Under the pieces are notes generated by a model. It ran no database searches, had not been told where the DNA came from, and saw nothing but the letters and a program-made list of their open reading frames with translations. From Candidatus Cloacimonadota bacterium (lineage in GTDB: Bacteria; Cloacimonadota; Cloacimonadia; Cloacimonadales; Cloacimonadaceae): a stretch of 44,380 nucleotides of DNA. The position numbers and the translations under genes were made by a program. Below, piece by piece: positions 7,570 to 14,794 of the stretch (its first letter is position 1; each line of letters starts with the position of its first letter). The DNA lies in NCBI GenBank assembly GCA_027318475.1, contig DAHVPC010000003.1, positions 1-44,380 of the forward strand, given 5' to 3'.

Positions 7570-9597
7570 TCAGTTCAAAACTAAGATTCTGCGGGTCAGC
7601 GACTTATCGCCTATCGTCAGTTGGATGAAATACACACCAGAGGCCATGCGTTGGACTAAACCTCCGGGCAGGTTCCAAGAGTATTTATTCAGGCCAGACA
7701 AGGAAGCGCGGGTTGTTTCACAGGCCACAAGCTGTCCTTTGGTGTTGAAAATTTTCAACATAAGTGGTAAATTCACCACGGATTTGTACTCTATTGTCAG
7801 AGAGGCACTTGACTTAAATGAGCAGGGATTGGGGTACACGCTCAGCAATTCCGGCTCCAAGGCTGGCAGCAGATCTTCGTCCACACTTACGCCCTCGATC
7901 GGAACGCTGACCCATTCACCAGGCCAGGGATACACGGCATGGTTGGGCGGATTGGCGTTGTCCCAAGCCTCGATCTGATAGTAGAAATTCTGCTGGCCGT
8001 TCTCGAAATTCAGTTCGAAATCCGCCCACCAATAATTGGGCGGCGCTTCGGGATCGGTCATCATGGGTATTTCCACGGGCTCTCCGGAATCGATATGGTA
8101 ACGCAGCACCACGTTGCTGACCATGACGTTGTCCGTCACGACCGCCGAGAACCATTGATCCCCGCTGGCGATCGTTGCCGGCACATTGCCATGCAGGATC
8201 GTGGGCGCTTCGGTATCCGGAGCGACGACGAAGACATGCGGATCGAGCGCGGCGAAGTAAGGATGGTCCTGCGCGCGTCCCGAAGAGTCGGCTGCGTGGA
8301 TGTAATAGCGGATGGTGTCGCCGGGAGCCAGGCCGTTGACCATGGTCGTATAGACGTCGCCGTTGTTCCAGGCCAGATAAGCGTTCTGCCAGCTGCCGCC
8401 ATTGATTTTGAAGCGCACAAAAGTGGAATCAGGGAGCACGGCCTGTCCGCTGTGGGCCTTTATCTCAGCGGTAAAAGGCAGGCTGGCTGAATAAGTTTCC
8501 GTGCCCCAATAGGGCATGTGGCTGATAAAGAGCATATCCTGGTCCGGGACCTCATGCGCCCGGCAGTGCAGGGCATCCGTGGATTCCCAGGGCGTGGAAC
8601 TGGCTCCGGCCACTCCGATCACCTGGTACCCCGGCATTGCATTTTGATAGACTTGCAGTGCGGCGGCGTCATAAGTGCTGTTCATGATTGGCACGAAGAC
8701 CTTGCGGTTCAGGATCAGCGAGTTCGTATAAGGCTGGTTTTGCGGCGTGTTGACGCGGTAAACCTTGTAGGGATAGCCCCAGGCGCAATTCAGGTTGGCG
8801 AAATACGCCGCGGTCTGTTCGATGGCGTTGTATTGGGCGTGGGATGTCGGCACGCTGCGGATCAGGACCTTGTCCGGCGCCAGGAATTTGCCCCAGCAGT
8901 CGATGTGGTCGATGTAGGTGTTGTTAGGATCGGGTAGCACGTGATAACTGGTGATGCCCAGGTAGTCATGCATTTTCGCGTTGACCTGGGCTTGGGTCTG
9001 GCCGGAATTTTCGCTGTAGGCGATGGTTGTCTGGGCGGCGGTGTTGATCCCGTCCGTCATGTAGTTTCCACCGGTCTGGTAAAGGTTCATGCCATAATAA
9101 GTCAGGCTGTTTTGATTGGCGAAGACCTGCGGGATCAGGTTGTCGTTGGGGCGCGGACGGTTGTATTGAAAATCCACCACGCCATAGTCGCCATTACCGT
9201 CAAATATGAACCAGGGGCCGTAATCCCTCGTCCAATAAGAATCCGTGGCCGCGATCATGAACGAGACGTTGGCCATGTTGACGCCTCCGCTGGTAAATGT
9301 GTTGGTGGCGGAGTTTTGCACGGAAGTTGACGCCACGATGCAGATCACCTGCGCGGTGTTGGAAAGATGGGCGACCAGGGCCACCGGAATACCCAGGGGA
9401 TAACGGATCAGGACATGCGATGCTGGCTCGAATTCCGCGATCGGACGGACTGGACCGGTTGGCGGCGGAGTTTCCGTAAAACGGGAAAAATAGGGCTGCA
9501 GATCGGTTTCAAGTTGACGGTGGGCGTTGAGCGCGGCTGGCGCTAGTGTGCACAGGGCTAGCAATAACATCAGATAAATCAAAGGGTGTTTGGGCAT
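7570..9597 (-). CDS. Secreted peptidylarginine deiminase (PPAD-like) with C-terminal sorting domain
   Basis: A 675-residue exported enzyme of the Porphyromonas-type peptidylarginine deiminase/agmatine deiminase family, which converts arginine side chains to citrulline and releases ammonia. A signal peptide covers residues 1-25. Catalytic residues are in place: D125 (TRDYGPW), H231 and D233 (HIDCW) and nucleophile C345 (ALHCRAHEV). R147 and R149 in YNRPRPND match the pair that binds the substrate's C-terminal carboxylate in P. gingivalis PPAD, favouring peptidyl C-terminal arginine over free agmatine. Ig-like beta domains follow (about 410-590), then a sorting domain beginning YPNPC and ending RRILVLN. 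ATG 9597 has GGGGAG upstream and begins the signal peptide; the frame extends further upstream without support. It lies upstream of the M14 carboxypeptidase, so both may act on extracellular peptides. Confidence 0.88.
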   Translation of the reverse strand: MPKHPLIYLMLLLALCTLAPAALNAHRQLETDLQPYFSRFTETPPPTGPVRPIAEFEPASHVLIRYPLGIPVALVAHLSNTAQVICIVASTSVQNSATNTFTSGGVNMANVSFMIAATDSYWTRDYGPWFIFDGNGDYGVVDFQYNRPRPNDNLIPQVFANQNSLTYYGMNLYQTGGNYMTDGINTAAQTTIAYSENSGQTQAQVNAKMHDYLGITSYHVLPDPNNTYIDHIDCWGKFLAPDKVLIRSVPTSHAQYNAIEQTAAYFANLNCAWGYPYKVYRVNTPQNQPYTNSLILNRKVFVPIMNSTYDAAALQVYQNAMPGYQVIGVAGASSTPWESTDALHCRAHEVPDQDMLFISHMPYWGTETYSASLPFTAEIKAHSGQAVLPDSTFVRFKINGGSWQNAYLAWNNGDVYTTMVNGLAPGDTIRYYIHAADSSGRAQDHPYFAALDPHVFVVAPDTEAPTILHGNVPATIASGDQWFSAVVTDNVMVSNVVLRYHIDSGEPVEIPMMTDPEAPPNYWWADFELNFENGQQNFYYQIEAWDNANPPNHAVYPWPGEWVSVPIEGVSVDEDLLPALEPELLSVYPNPCSFKSSASLTIEYKSVVNLPLMLKIFNTKGQLVACETTRASLSGLNKYSWNLPGGLVQRMASGVYFIQLTIGDKSLTRRILVLN

Positions 9598-9909
9598 CGC
9601 GTGAATCTCCCCGCGTATTTCATTTTCTTTCTGACATACAATTTTCAAGCCTATTCTGGGGAAAAGATTGCGCCGCCGGCTCAGTAATGTATTCCGCGCA
9701 GTTCTTGTTTGTGCTGAAAGCAGCCGTTGTTTGCAGCTTGGCTGACCCGCATCCAATCCGCCACTCCGATTTTAACTCGAATCAGAGACGCGCGAACCTG
9801 AACTTCCGGACGCTCTCAATTATCGCTTCTAATGCTAAAAAATCGCGAACAGCGCCAAGTGTTCCACTACGCGAACCCTAACTCTCCCGGATCGTTTTCC
9901 TGGCTGGCA
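9598..9909. other. Non-coding spacer upstream of the deiminase gene
   Basis: No supported gene. The deiminase ribosome site is next to its start. CCTATTCTGGGG at about 9650-9661 resembles CCAATTCTGGGG in the M14 leader (7395-7406), but the match is short. No convincing promoter was found for the deiminase gene. Confidence 0.4.
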
Positions 9910-10020
9910 CTGGGGGATAGGCGTCAATCACTTCTTAATCAAGCCTCAATCAAGCGTCAATAATTAACGCTTGATTGAGGCTTGATTAAGGCTTGATTAA
10001 GGCTAAGCCCCCAGGGAGCC
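9906..10020. repeat. AT-rich inverted-repeat element, copy B1
   Basis: Two arms of about 50 bp form a long, almost perfect hairpin starting at CTGGGGG and ending at CCCCCAG. Each arm is made of 11-bp modules (left arm: GCGTCAATCAC, TTCTTAATCAA, GCCTCAATCAA, then GCGTCAA). The right flank GGGAGCCATTGG resembles the ends of the A-family elements. It lies in the divergent spacer between the deiminase gene and the surE group. Copy B2 is at 34751-34870. Confidence 0.85.
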
Positions 10021-10093
10021 ATTGGAAACGTGCAGGCAACCATATGTCTCGCTTGCGGTTATGAGTTATCATGTTTTAACTGAAGGGACTCGC

Positions 10094-10177
10094 ATGGCGA
10101 ATTACCGCACGGATGAACAACATCTTGTTAGACTTCTTTCAGAATATAGCCGCAAATGCCTGCCAGCGCTGAGATAG
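10094..10177 (+). CDS. Possible 27-residue small ORF
   Basis: A short frame (MANYRTDEQHLVRLLSEYSR, then KCLPALR) has a fair ribosome site, GAAGGGA, seven bases before its ATG. It ends just before the promoter predicted at 10181. It has no recognisable domain and no membrane segment, and is amphipathic and mostly charged. It could be a real small protein or a chance frame; conservation in relatives would be the deciding evidence. Confidence 0.25.
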   Translation: MANYRTDEQHLVRLLSEYSRKCLPALR

Positions 10178-10180
10178 TCC

Positions 10181-10209
10181 TTGACAGAATGAAATGGTTC
10201 AAATTGAAT
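10181..10209 (+). promoter_or_regulatory. Predicted sigma-70-type promoter of the surE group
   Basis: A perfect -35 box TTGACA (10181-10186), a 17-base spacer and a -10 box TTGAAT (10204-10209, 4 of 6 matches). Transcription would begin near 10216, about 12 bases before the ATG at 10228, which argues against the longer frame starting at 10156. Confidence 0.5.
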
Positions 10210-10227
10210 GGTATGCAAGGAAATTAT

Positions 10228-10563
10228 ATGAGTAAAGAAAAGTTCAAGGTAGTAGAAGAGCTCGATCCAGCCAGTGTTACAGGTATCTCTGAGCTGCAGC
10301 GGAGCCACTACCTCGCGTTGGGCTACAAACCCTTTCTGATGAGCAATGGCAGGATAAAATGGCTGACTGAAGCCAACCGGGTGTACCGGACCGCCAGGAC
10401 GACCCATCACATACCTTTGATGCCGGTTACACACAAGTCCAGGCAGAATGGCAGGAAGAAGCATCGCAGGAAAAGCCCGGTTCTGGTGTTCTTGAGGGAA
10501 AATTGGCTGTTTATCCTGATCATATTGGCCATCCTGGCAGTGATCGTTTTCGTGATGAGGTGA
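10228..10563 (+). CDS. Small basic protein with one C-terminal membrane helix, unknown
   Basis: 111 residues, no family recognised. Residues 1-70 are soluble; residues 60-88 are strongly basic (HKSRQNGRKKHRRK); residues 88-110 form a single hydrophobic helix (NWLFILIILAILAVIVFVM) ending at the C-terminus. This is the layout of a tail-anchored inner-membrane protein with its soluble part in the cytoplasm. ATG 10228 is chosen because AAGGAAA lies just upstream and the predicted promoter fits; ATG 10156 would need translation from before that promoter. It is followed after 32 bases by surE and is probably the first gene of that transcript. Confidence 0.7.
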   Translation: MSKEKFKVVEELDPASVTGISELQRSHYLALGYKPFLMSNGRIKWLTEANRVYRTARTTHHIPLMPVTHKSRQNGRKKHRRKSPVLVFLRENWLFILIILAILAVIVFVMR

Positions 10564-10595
10564 TGATGCCCAAGCAAAGGAATAATGAGGCTTAA

Positions 10596-11369
10596 ATGCG
10601 GATCATGCTGACCAACGACGATGGCGTGTTTGCCCCCGGGATCCGGATTCTGGCCCAGCAACTGGGCGCAGCCGGCCACGAAATCCTGATCGTGGCGCCG
10701 GATCGCGAACGCAGCGCGGCGTCGCATTCCATCACGCTGCGCAAGGATTTGCGCCTGAAGCAGCTAGCGGCGCATGAATACTGCGTGGACGGCACTCCGG
10801 TGGATTGCGTGGTCATCGCCACGCAGAAAGTGCTCACGGAGCCTGTGGACCTGGTGATATCCGGCATCAACGCGGGTCAGAACATGGGCGAGGACGTTCT
10901 GTACTCCGGGACGGTTGCCGCCGCTTTGGAAGCCAGTTTGTTTGGATTCAAGGCCATTGCGGTTTCCATCAACGCGTACCGGGAGCAGAAGTTCTCCACG
11001 GCAGCCGACTGGATCGTGAAATTGCTGGACAGCGGCCTCGAGACATTGATACCTCAGGGCGGCATCCTGAACATCAACTTTCCCAATGTGGATCCGGACC
11101 AGATCAACGGTGTCCGTTTGACTGGCACTGGCCATCGCAAGTATTACAATTTCGTAAGCATCGTACAGGAGTACGAGGACGGCTTCAGTTACCGCATCGG
11201 AGGAGATTTGCCCTCCTGGGACATCGAAAAGGGCTCGGATGCCGAAGCGGTGGCCGATGGCTACATATCCATCACGCCACTGGGGATCACGCTCACCAAG
11301 GGTGACGCTTTCCCGGCTATTTTGGATTGGCTGGAAGACAACTCCCTGCTGCAATTTGAGAAGGACTGA
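10596..11369 (+). CDS. surE: 5'/3'-nucleotidase SurE
   Basis: A cytoplasmic, divalent-metal-dependent survival-protein phosphatase that dephosphorylates nucleoside 5'- and 3'-monophosphates. The 257-residue length is normal. The metal-binding motif TNDDG is at residues 6-10; the conserved SGINAGQNMGEDVLYSGTV block is near 90-108, and NINFPN near 165. It overlaps the next gene, pcm, by one base (TGATG). The surE-pcm pairing is widely conserved and linked to stationary-phase repair and survival. GGA/GAGG sequence precedes the ATG. Confidence 0.95.
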   Translation: MRIMLTNDDGVFAPGIRILAQQLGAAGHEILIVAPDRERSAASHSITLRKDLRLKQLAAHEYCVDGTPVDCVVIATQKVLTEPVDLVISGINAGQNMGEDVLYSGTVAAALEASLFGFKAIAVSINAYREQKFSTAADWIVKLLDSGLETLIPQGGILNINFPNVDPDQINGVRLTGTGHRKYYNFVSIVQEYEDGFSYRIGGDLPSWDIEKGSDAEAVADGYISITPLGITLTKGDAFPAILDWLEDNSLLQFEKD

Positions 11370-12004
11370 TGCGTTTTGAAGACCAGCGCCGCCTTTTAGT
11401 TCAGGAACTGAACACTCTGGGGATCACGGACCAGAATGTGCTGGCGGCGTTCGGCAAGGTGCCGCGGGAACGGTTCATCCTGCCCCAATACATCGAATAC
11501 GCCTATCGCAATCAGCCTCTGCCGATCGAACTGGCGCAAACGATCTCCCAGCCTCTGATGATCGCCATCATGCTGCAGTATTTGGAACTCAAAAAGACTG
11601 ACCTGGTGCTGGAAATCGGCACCGGCAGCGGTTATCAGAGCGCCTTGATCGCGGAAATCGCGGGCGAGCTGTGCACCGTGGAGCGTCTGGAACCGCTATC
11701 CCTAAAGGCGCAGAAAGTCCTGAAGGAACAGGACTATAAAAACATCCATTTTCGCATTGGAGACGGGACGAGCGGTTGGCAGAAAGCCTTTCCGCCCCAT
11801 AAAGAATTCCACAAGATAATAGTCAGCGCAGCTGCCCGTGAAATCCCTCCGCGCCTAAAAGAACAGCTGGCTGATGGCGGCATCCTGGTGGTTCCCGTCG
11901 GCAAAGGCTATGCCCAGATCCTCAACCGGGTAGTGCGCCGGGGTGGCGAATTCAGCGTCACCGAGCATGGCGGCTGCACATTCGTTCCTCTCATCAGCTC
12001 TTGA
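11369..12004 (+). CDS. pcm: Protein-L-isoaspartate O-methyltransferase
   Basis: Repairs aged proteins by methylating L-isoaspartyl residues with S-adenosylmethionine. 211 residues, typical length. The N-terminal VPRERFILPQY block precedes the PIELAQTISQPLMIA segment near residues 49-63, and the SAM-binding loop LEIGTGSGYQSAL is near 80-92. The substrate-contact strand IIVSAAAREIPP is near 149, followed by GGILVVPVG. Start and stop are fixed by overlap with surE upstream and by the next gene downstream. Confidence 0.95.
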   Translation: MRFEDQRRLLVQELNTLGITDQNVLAAFGKVPRERFILPQYIEYAYRNQPLPIELAQTISQPLMIAIMLQYLELKKTDLVLEIGTGSGYQSALIAEIAGELCTVERLEPLSLKAQKVLKEQDYKNIHFRIGDGTSGWQKAFPPHKEFHKIIVSAAAREIPPRLKEQLADGGILVVPVGKGYAQILNRVVRRGGEFSVTEHGGCTFVPLISS

Positions 12005-12015
12005 AGGAGTACTCA

Positions 12016-12492
12016 GTGATCCAGAAATTTCTAGAGTGGCTCAAGCACCTGTTCGTGGTTTCCGAGCGGCACGCGCAACTGCGCCAGTACCTGCTGTTCA
12101 AGGACCTGAACGCGCACCAACTGCAATTGGTGGACAATTGCCTGCACAACAGGGAATTCAAGGCCGGGGAAACCCTGTTTGAGACCGGCTTTCCCCTGGA
12201 AGTGCTCTATTTCATCGCCGAGGGGGAGCTAAAAGTTAGCGGGGCCAGTCCCAGCGAAGGTTTCCAGACTTTGAAAAAGCACGATTGCGTGGGTGTCGCA
12301 GATCTTTTTGCCAAGGAAAAACGCTCCGGAACCGCTACCGCTCTAACGGACCTGAGCCTGTTGGCGCTGTCCCAAACCGATTTTTGGGATCTGGTGAACA
12401 AGAACTCCGCCTTGGGTGTGAAAATCCTGAGCGCTTGCTGCCGGATTTTGGGCCGGCAGATAACGGATAACGGCCCATATAACCAAGCATGA
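12016..12492 (+). CDS. Cyclic-nucleotide-binding-fold protein, no effector domain
   Basis: 158 residues. A cNMP-binding beta-barrel spans about residues 30-145: LFKDLNAHQLQLVDNCL, then GETLFETGFPLEVLYFIAEG, then a hinge and C-terminal helix. The phosphate-binding cassette is degenerate (GVADLFAKEKRSGTATALTD), so nucleotide binding is uncertain. No helix-turn-helix follows, so it is not a normal Crp/Fnr regulator; it may be a stand-alone sensor. GTG 12016 is chosen because AAGGAG lies at 12004-12009; the TTG at 12001 would put this ribosome site inside the gene. The stop overlaps the next ATG by four bases (ATGA), suggesting coupling to the transporter. Confidence 0.75.
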   Translation: MIQKFLEWLKHLFVVSERHAQLRQYLLFKDLNAHQLQLVDNCLHNREFKAGETLFETGFPLEVLYFIAEGELKVSGASPSEGFQTLKKHDCVGVADLFAKEKRSGTATALTDLSLLALSQTDFWDLVNKNSALGVKILSACCRILGRQITDNGPYNQA

Positions 12493-13550
12493 ACTGGACC
12501 CGGATTGTCTTCATTTTTATGATGCTCGCGGTAATTGTTGGCGCATTCGCCTTTTACGGCCCGGTGCTCACCTATCTGCTGCTGTCTGTGGTGTTCGCCT
12601 ATGTGTTCGATCCGGTGGTCACCTGGCTGGAATGCAAACGTTTTCCCAGATGGGCAGCCGCGTTGCTGGTCTATATCCTGATCGGAGCAGCGATCGCCTG
12701 GTCCACAGCCAGGTTTGTGCCCCGCCTCATTCAGGAAGGAAACCAGTTCATAACGCTGTTGAACAGATCCGGCCAGCCGCTTGACGAGACCATTCTGCAA
12801 CTGCCGTTCATCCGTTCGGCTTACGACTTTTTAGTCAATCTGGACGCCAAGATACCCAATATTAACCTGGCGGACAAACTCCTGAACCTGGTAAGTTCCT
12901 TCAGGACGAGACTGGGCGAGTTGCCGCAACTGCTGTTCCAAAACTACCAGACGATCTTGAGCACGGTCGCCCTGGTCTTCACGATCCCGATCTTCAGTTT
13001 CTTCATCCTGGCGGACAAGCCCAAACTCCGCAAGGCCATCGTCAGCCTGGCCCCGAACAAGTATTTCGAACTGACCCTGATCCTGCTGAACAAGATCGAC
13101 GAGAACGTGGGCCGCTACTTGCGCGCCATGCTGCTGGAAATGATTTCGGTGTCCATAATGTCCAGCATCGCGCTCACCATAGTCGGAGTGCCCTATTCAG
13201 TCTTGATCGGCATCATGGCCGGGGTCACCAATATCATTCCCTACGTCGGCCCTTGGATTGGCGGAGCGGTTGGCGCGCTGACGATCCTGGTGACCGGGCA
13301 GCCTCCAGTGATGATCCTGTGGGTCGCGCTGGCGATGTTCCTGGTCCAGGCCCTGGACAACTATGTGCTCTATCCTGTGGTGGTGGGCAAAACCATCAAG
13401 ATGCACCCCCTGGTGGTGCTGGTTACGGTGTTTGCCGGGGGCTATTTCGGCGGTGTGGTCTGGATGTTGATCTCGGTGCCGCTGGTGTTCATGGTCTATA
13501 GTTTGATCAGTTCCCTGCAGAAAAACCTGAAGCAATTCCGCTTATTGTAA
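12489..13550 (+). CDS. AI-2E family (PerM-like) transporter
   Basis: 353-residue inner-membrane protein of the AI-2 exporter/PerM family. Paired helices at the N-terminus (residues 6-45 and 55-80) are followed by a soluble stretch (90-150), helices near 155-180, and the family's C-terminal block with PYSVLIGIMAGVTNIIPYVG near 236-255, GGAVGALTILVTG, DNYVLYPVVVGKTIKMHPL and a last helix pair. The substrate cannot be read from sequence: members export AI-2, move Na+/H+ or are unknown. Translation overlaps the cNMP-fold gene by four bases, so the two products may work together. Confidence 0.85.
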   Translation: MNWTRIVFIFMMLAVIVGAFAFYGPVLTYLLLSVVFAYVFDPVVTWLECKRFPRWAAALLVYILIGAAIAWSTARFVPRLIQEGNQFITLLNRSGQPLDETILQLPFIRSAYDFLVNLDAKIPNINLADKLLNLVSSFRTRLGELPQLLFQNYQTILSTVALVFTIPIFSFFILADKPKLRKAIVSLAPNKYFELTLILLNKIDENVGRYLRAMLLEMISVSIMSSIALTIVGVPYSVLIGIMAGVTNIIPYVGPWIGGAVGALTILVTGQPPVMILWVALAMFLVQALDNYVLYPVVVGKTIKMHPLVVLVTVFAGGYFGGVVWMLISVPLVFMVYSLISSLQKNLKQFRLL

Positions 13551-13562
13551 ATCGAGGTATAA

Positions 13563-14741
13563 ATGAGCCTATTGGACAAATGTTACAGTTTCCAGGATGC
13601 CCGCCGGGCTATCGCCCTGGGTTACTACCCCTATTTCCGTGAGATCAGTTCCGAACAGGACACCGAGGTGCTCTGCAACGGCAAGAAAATGCTGATGATG
13701 GGCTCTAACAGTTATCTGGGCCTGACTACGCATCCCAAGGTCAAGGAAGCCGCCATCGAAGCAGTGAAAAAGTACGGCAGCGGATGTGCCGGATCCCGCT
13801 TCCTGAACGGAACTTTGGACATCCATATCGAGCTCGAGGCGGAACTCGCCAAACTGGTGGGCAAGGACGCCGCCCTGGCTTATCCCACCGGCTACCAGGC
13901 CAACGTCGGCTGCATCTCCGCCATCGTCGGAAAACACGAATACATGGTCACCGACAAATACGACCACGCCTCCATCATCGACGGCTGCCTGCTCTCGCAG
14001 GGTACGATGCTACGCTTCAACCACAACGATATGGACTCGCTGGAGCACACTTTGGGCAGGATCAGCGGCAAGAACAGCCTGATCATCGTGGACGGCATCT
14101 TTTCCATGGAAGGCGACATCGCCGACTTGGTCAACATCACAGCCCTGGCGAAAAAGCACGGCGCTAACCTGATGGTGGATGAAGCCCATTCCCTGGGGGT
14201 TTTGGGCGAGAAAGGAGCCGGAGCCGCTGCGCATTACGGCCTGACCAAGGAATCCGACTTCATCATGGGCACCTTCAGCAAATCCTTGGCTTCAGTGGGC
14301 GGATTCATCGCTGCCGATGAAGACCTGATCCATTATCTGAAGCACAAATCACGCGCGCTGATCTTCTCGGCGTCTTTACCCCCGGCTTCCACAGCCAGCG
14401 TTCTGGCCGCGCTCAAGATCATGGAGGATGAACCTGAGCGCATCGCCCAACTTTGGGAAAACACGCACTACATGCTGAAGGAATTCCAGGGCATGGGCTA
14501 CAATACCGGATCGTCCTGCACACCCGTAGTTCCGTTGCATGTGGGCGACATGATGGTGGCCTTCGAGATGTGGAAGCGACTGGACGCCGAGGGAGTGTTC
14601 ATCAATCCCGTGGTCCCGCCTGCCGTTCCTCCCAATTCCTGCCTGATCCGGTGTTCGTTCATGGCCACCCATACCCGTGACCAACTGGATTTCGCCCTGG
14701 ATAGATTCCGCAAGATCGGCAAGGAACTCCGGGTGATCTGA
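13563..14741 (+). CDS. spt: Serine palmitoyltransferase-like alpha-oxoamine synthase
   Basis: PLP enzyme that condenses an amino acid with an acyl-CoA. 392 residues. The PLP-stacking H135 (DHASIIDG), D206 and H209 (DEAHS) and Schiff-base lysine K240 (GTFSKSLASVGGF) are all present. The C-terminal PPAVPPNSCLIRCSFMATHT resembles Bacteroidetes serine palmitoyltransferases more than 2-amino-3-ketobutyrate ligase or 8-amino-7-oxononanoate synthase, so the first step of sphingolipid synthesis is the best guess. No other sphingolipid genes or acyl carrier protein gene are nearby. It starts 12 bases after the transporter gene with a weak GAGG site. Confidence 0.75.
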   Translation: MSLLDKCYSFQDARRAIALGYYPYFREISSEQDTEVLCNGKKMLMMGSNSYLGLTTHPKVKEAAIEAVKKYGSGCAGSRFLNGTLDIHIELEAELAKLVGKDAALAYPTGYQANVGCISAIVGKHEYMVTDKYDHASIIDGCLLSQGTMLRFNHNDMDSLEHTLGRISGKNSLIIVDGIFSMEGDIADLVNITALAKKHGANLMVDEAHSLGVLGEKGAGAAAHYGLTKESDFIMGTFSKSLASVGGFIAADEDLIHYLKHKSRALIFSASLPPASTASVLAALKIMEDEPERIAQLWENTHYMLKEFQGMGYNTGSSCTPVVPLHVGDMMVAFEMWKRLDAEGVFINPVVPPAVPPNSCLIRCSFMATHTRDQLDFALDRFRKIGKELRVI

Positions 14742-14794
14742 GTTCCGCTTCTTCCCAGTTAACAACCATATAAAAATATACACATGGAGGAACC

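Noticed and set aside
7395-9661. Shared CCNATTCTGGGG in the leaders of the M14 and deiminase genes
   Set aside because: Only two copies and about 14 of 17 matching bases; too short to claim a regulatory site.
9546-9881. Plus-strand frame over the start of the deiminase gene
   Set aside because: No ribosome site or domain; it overlaps the signal peptide coding region on the other strand.
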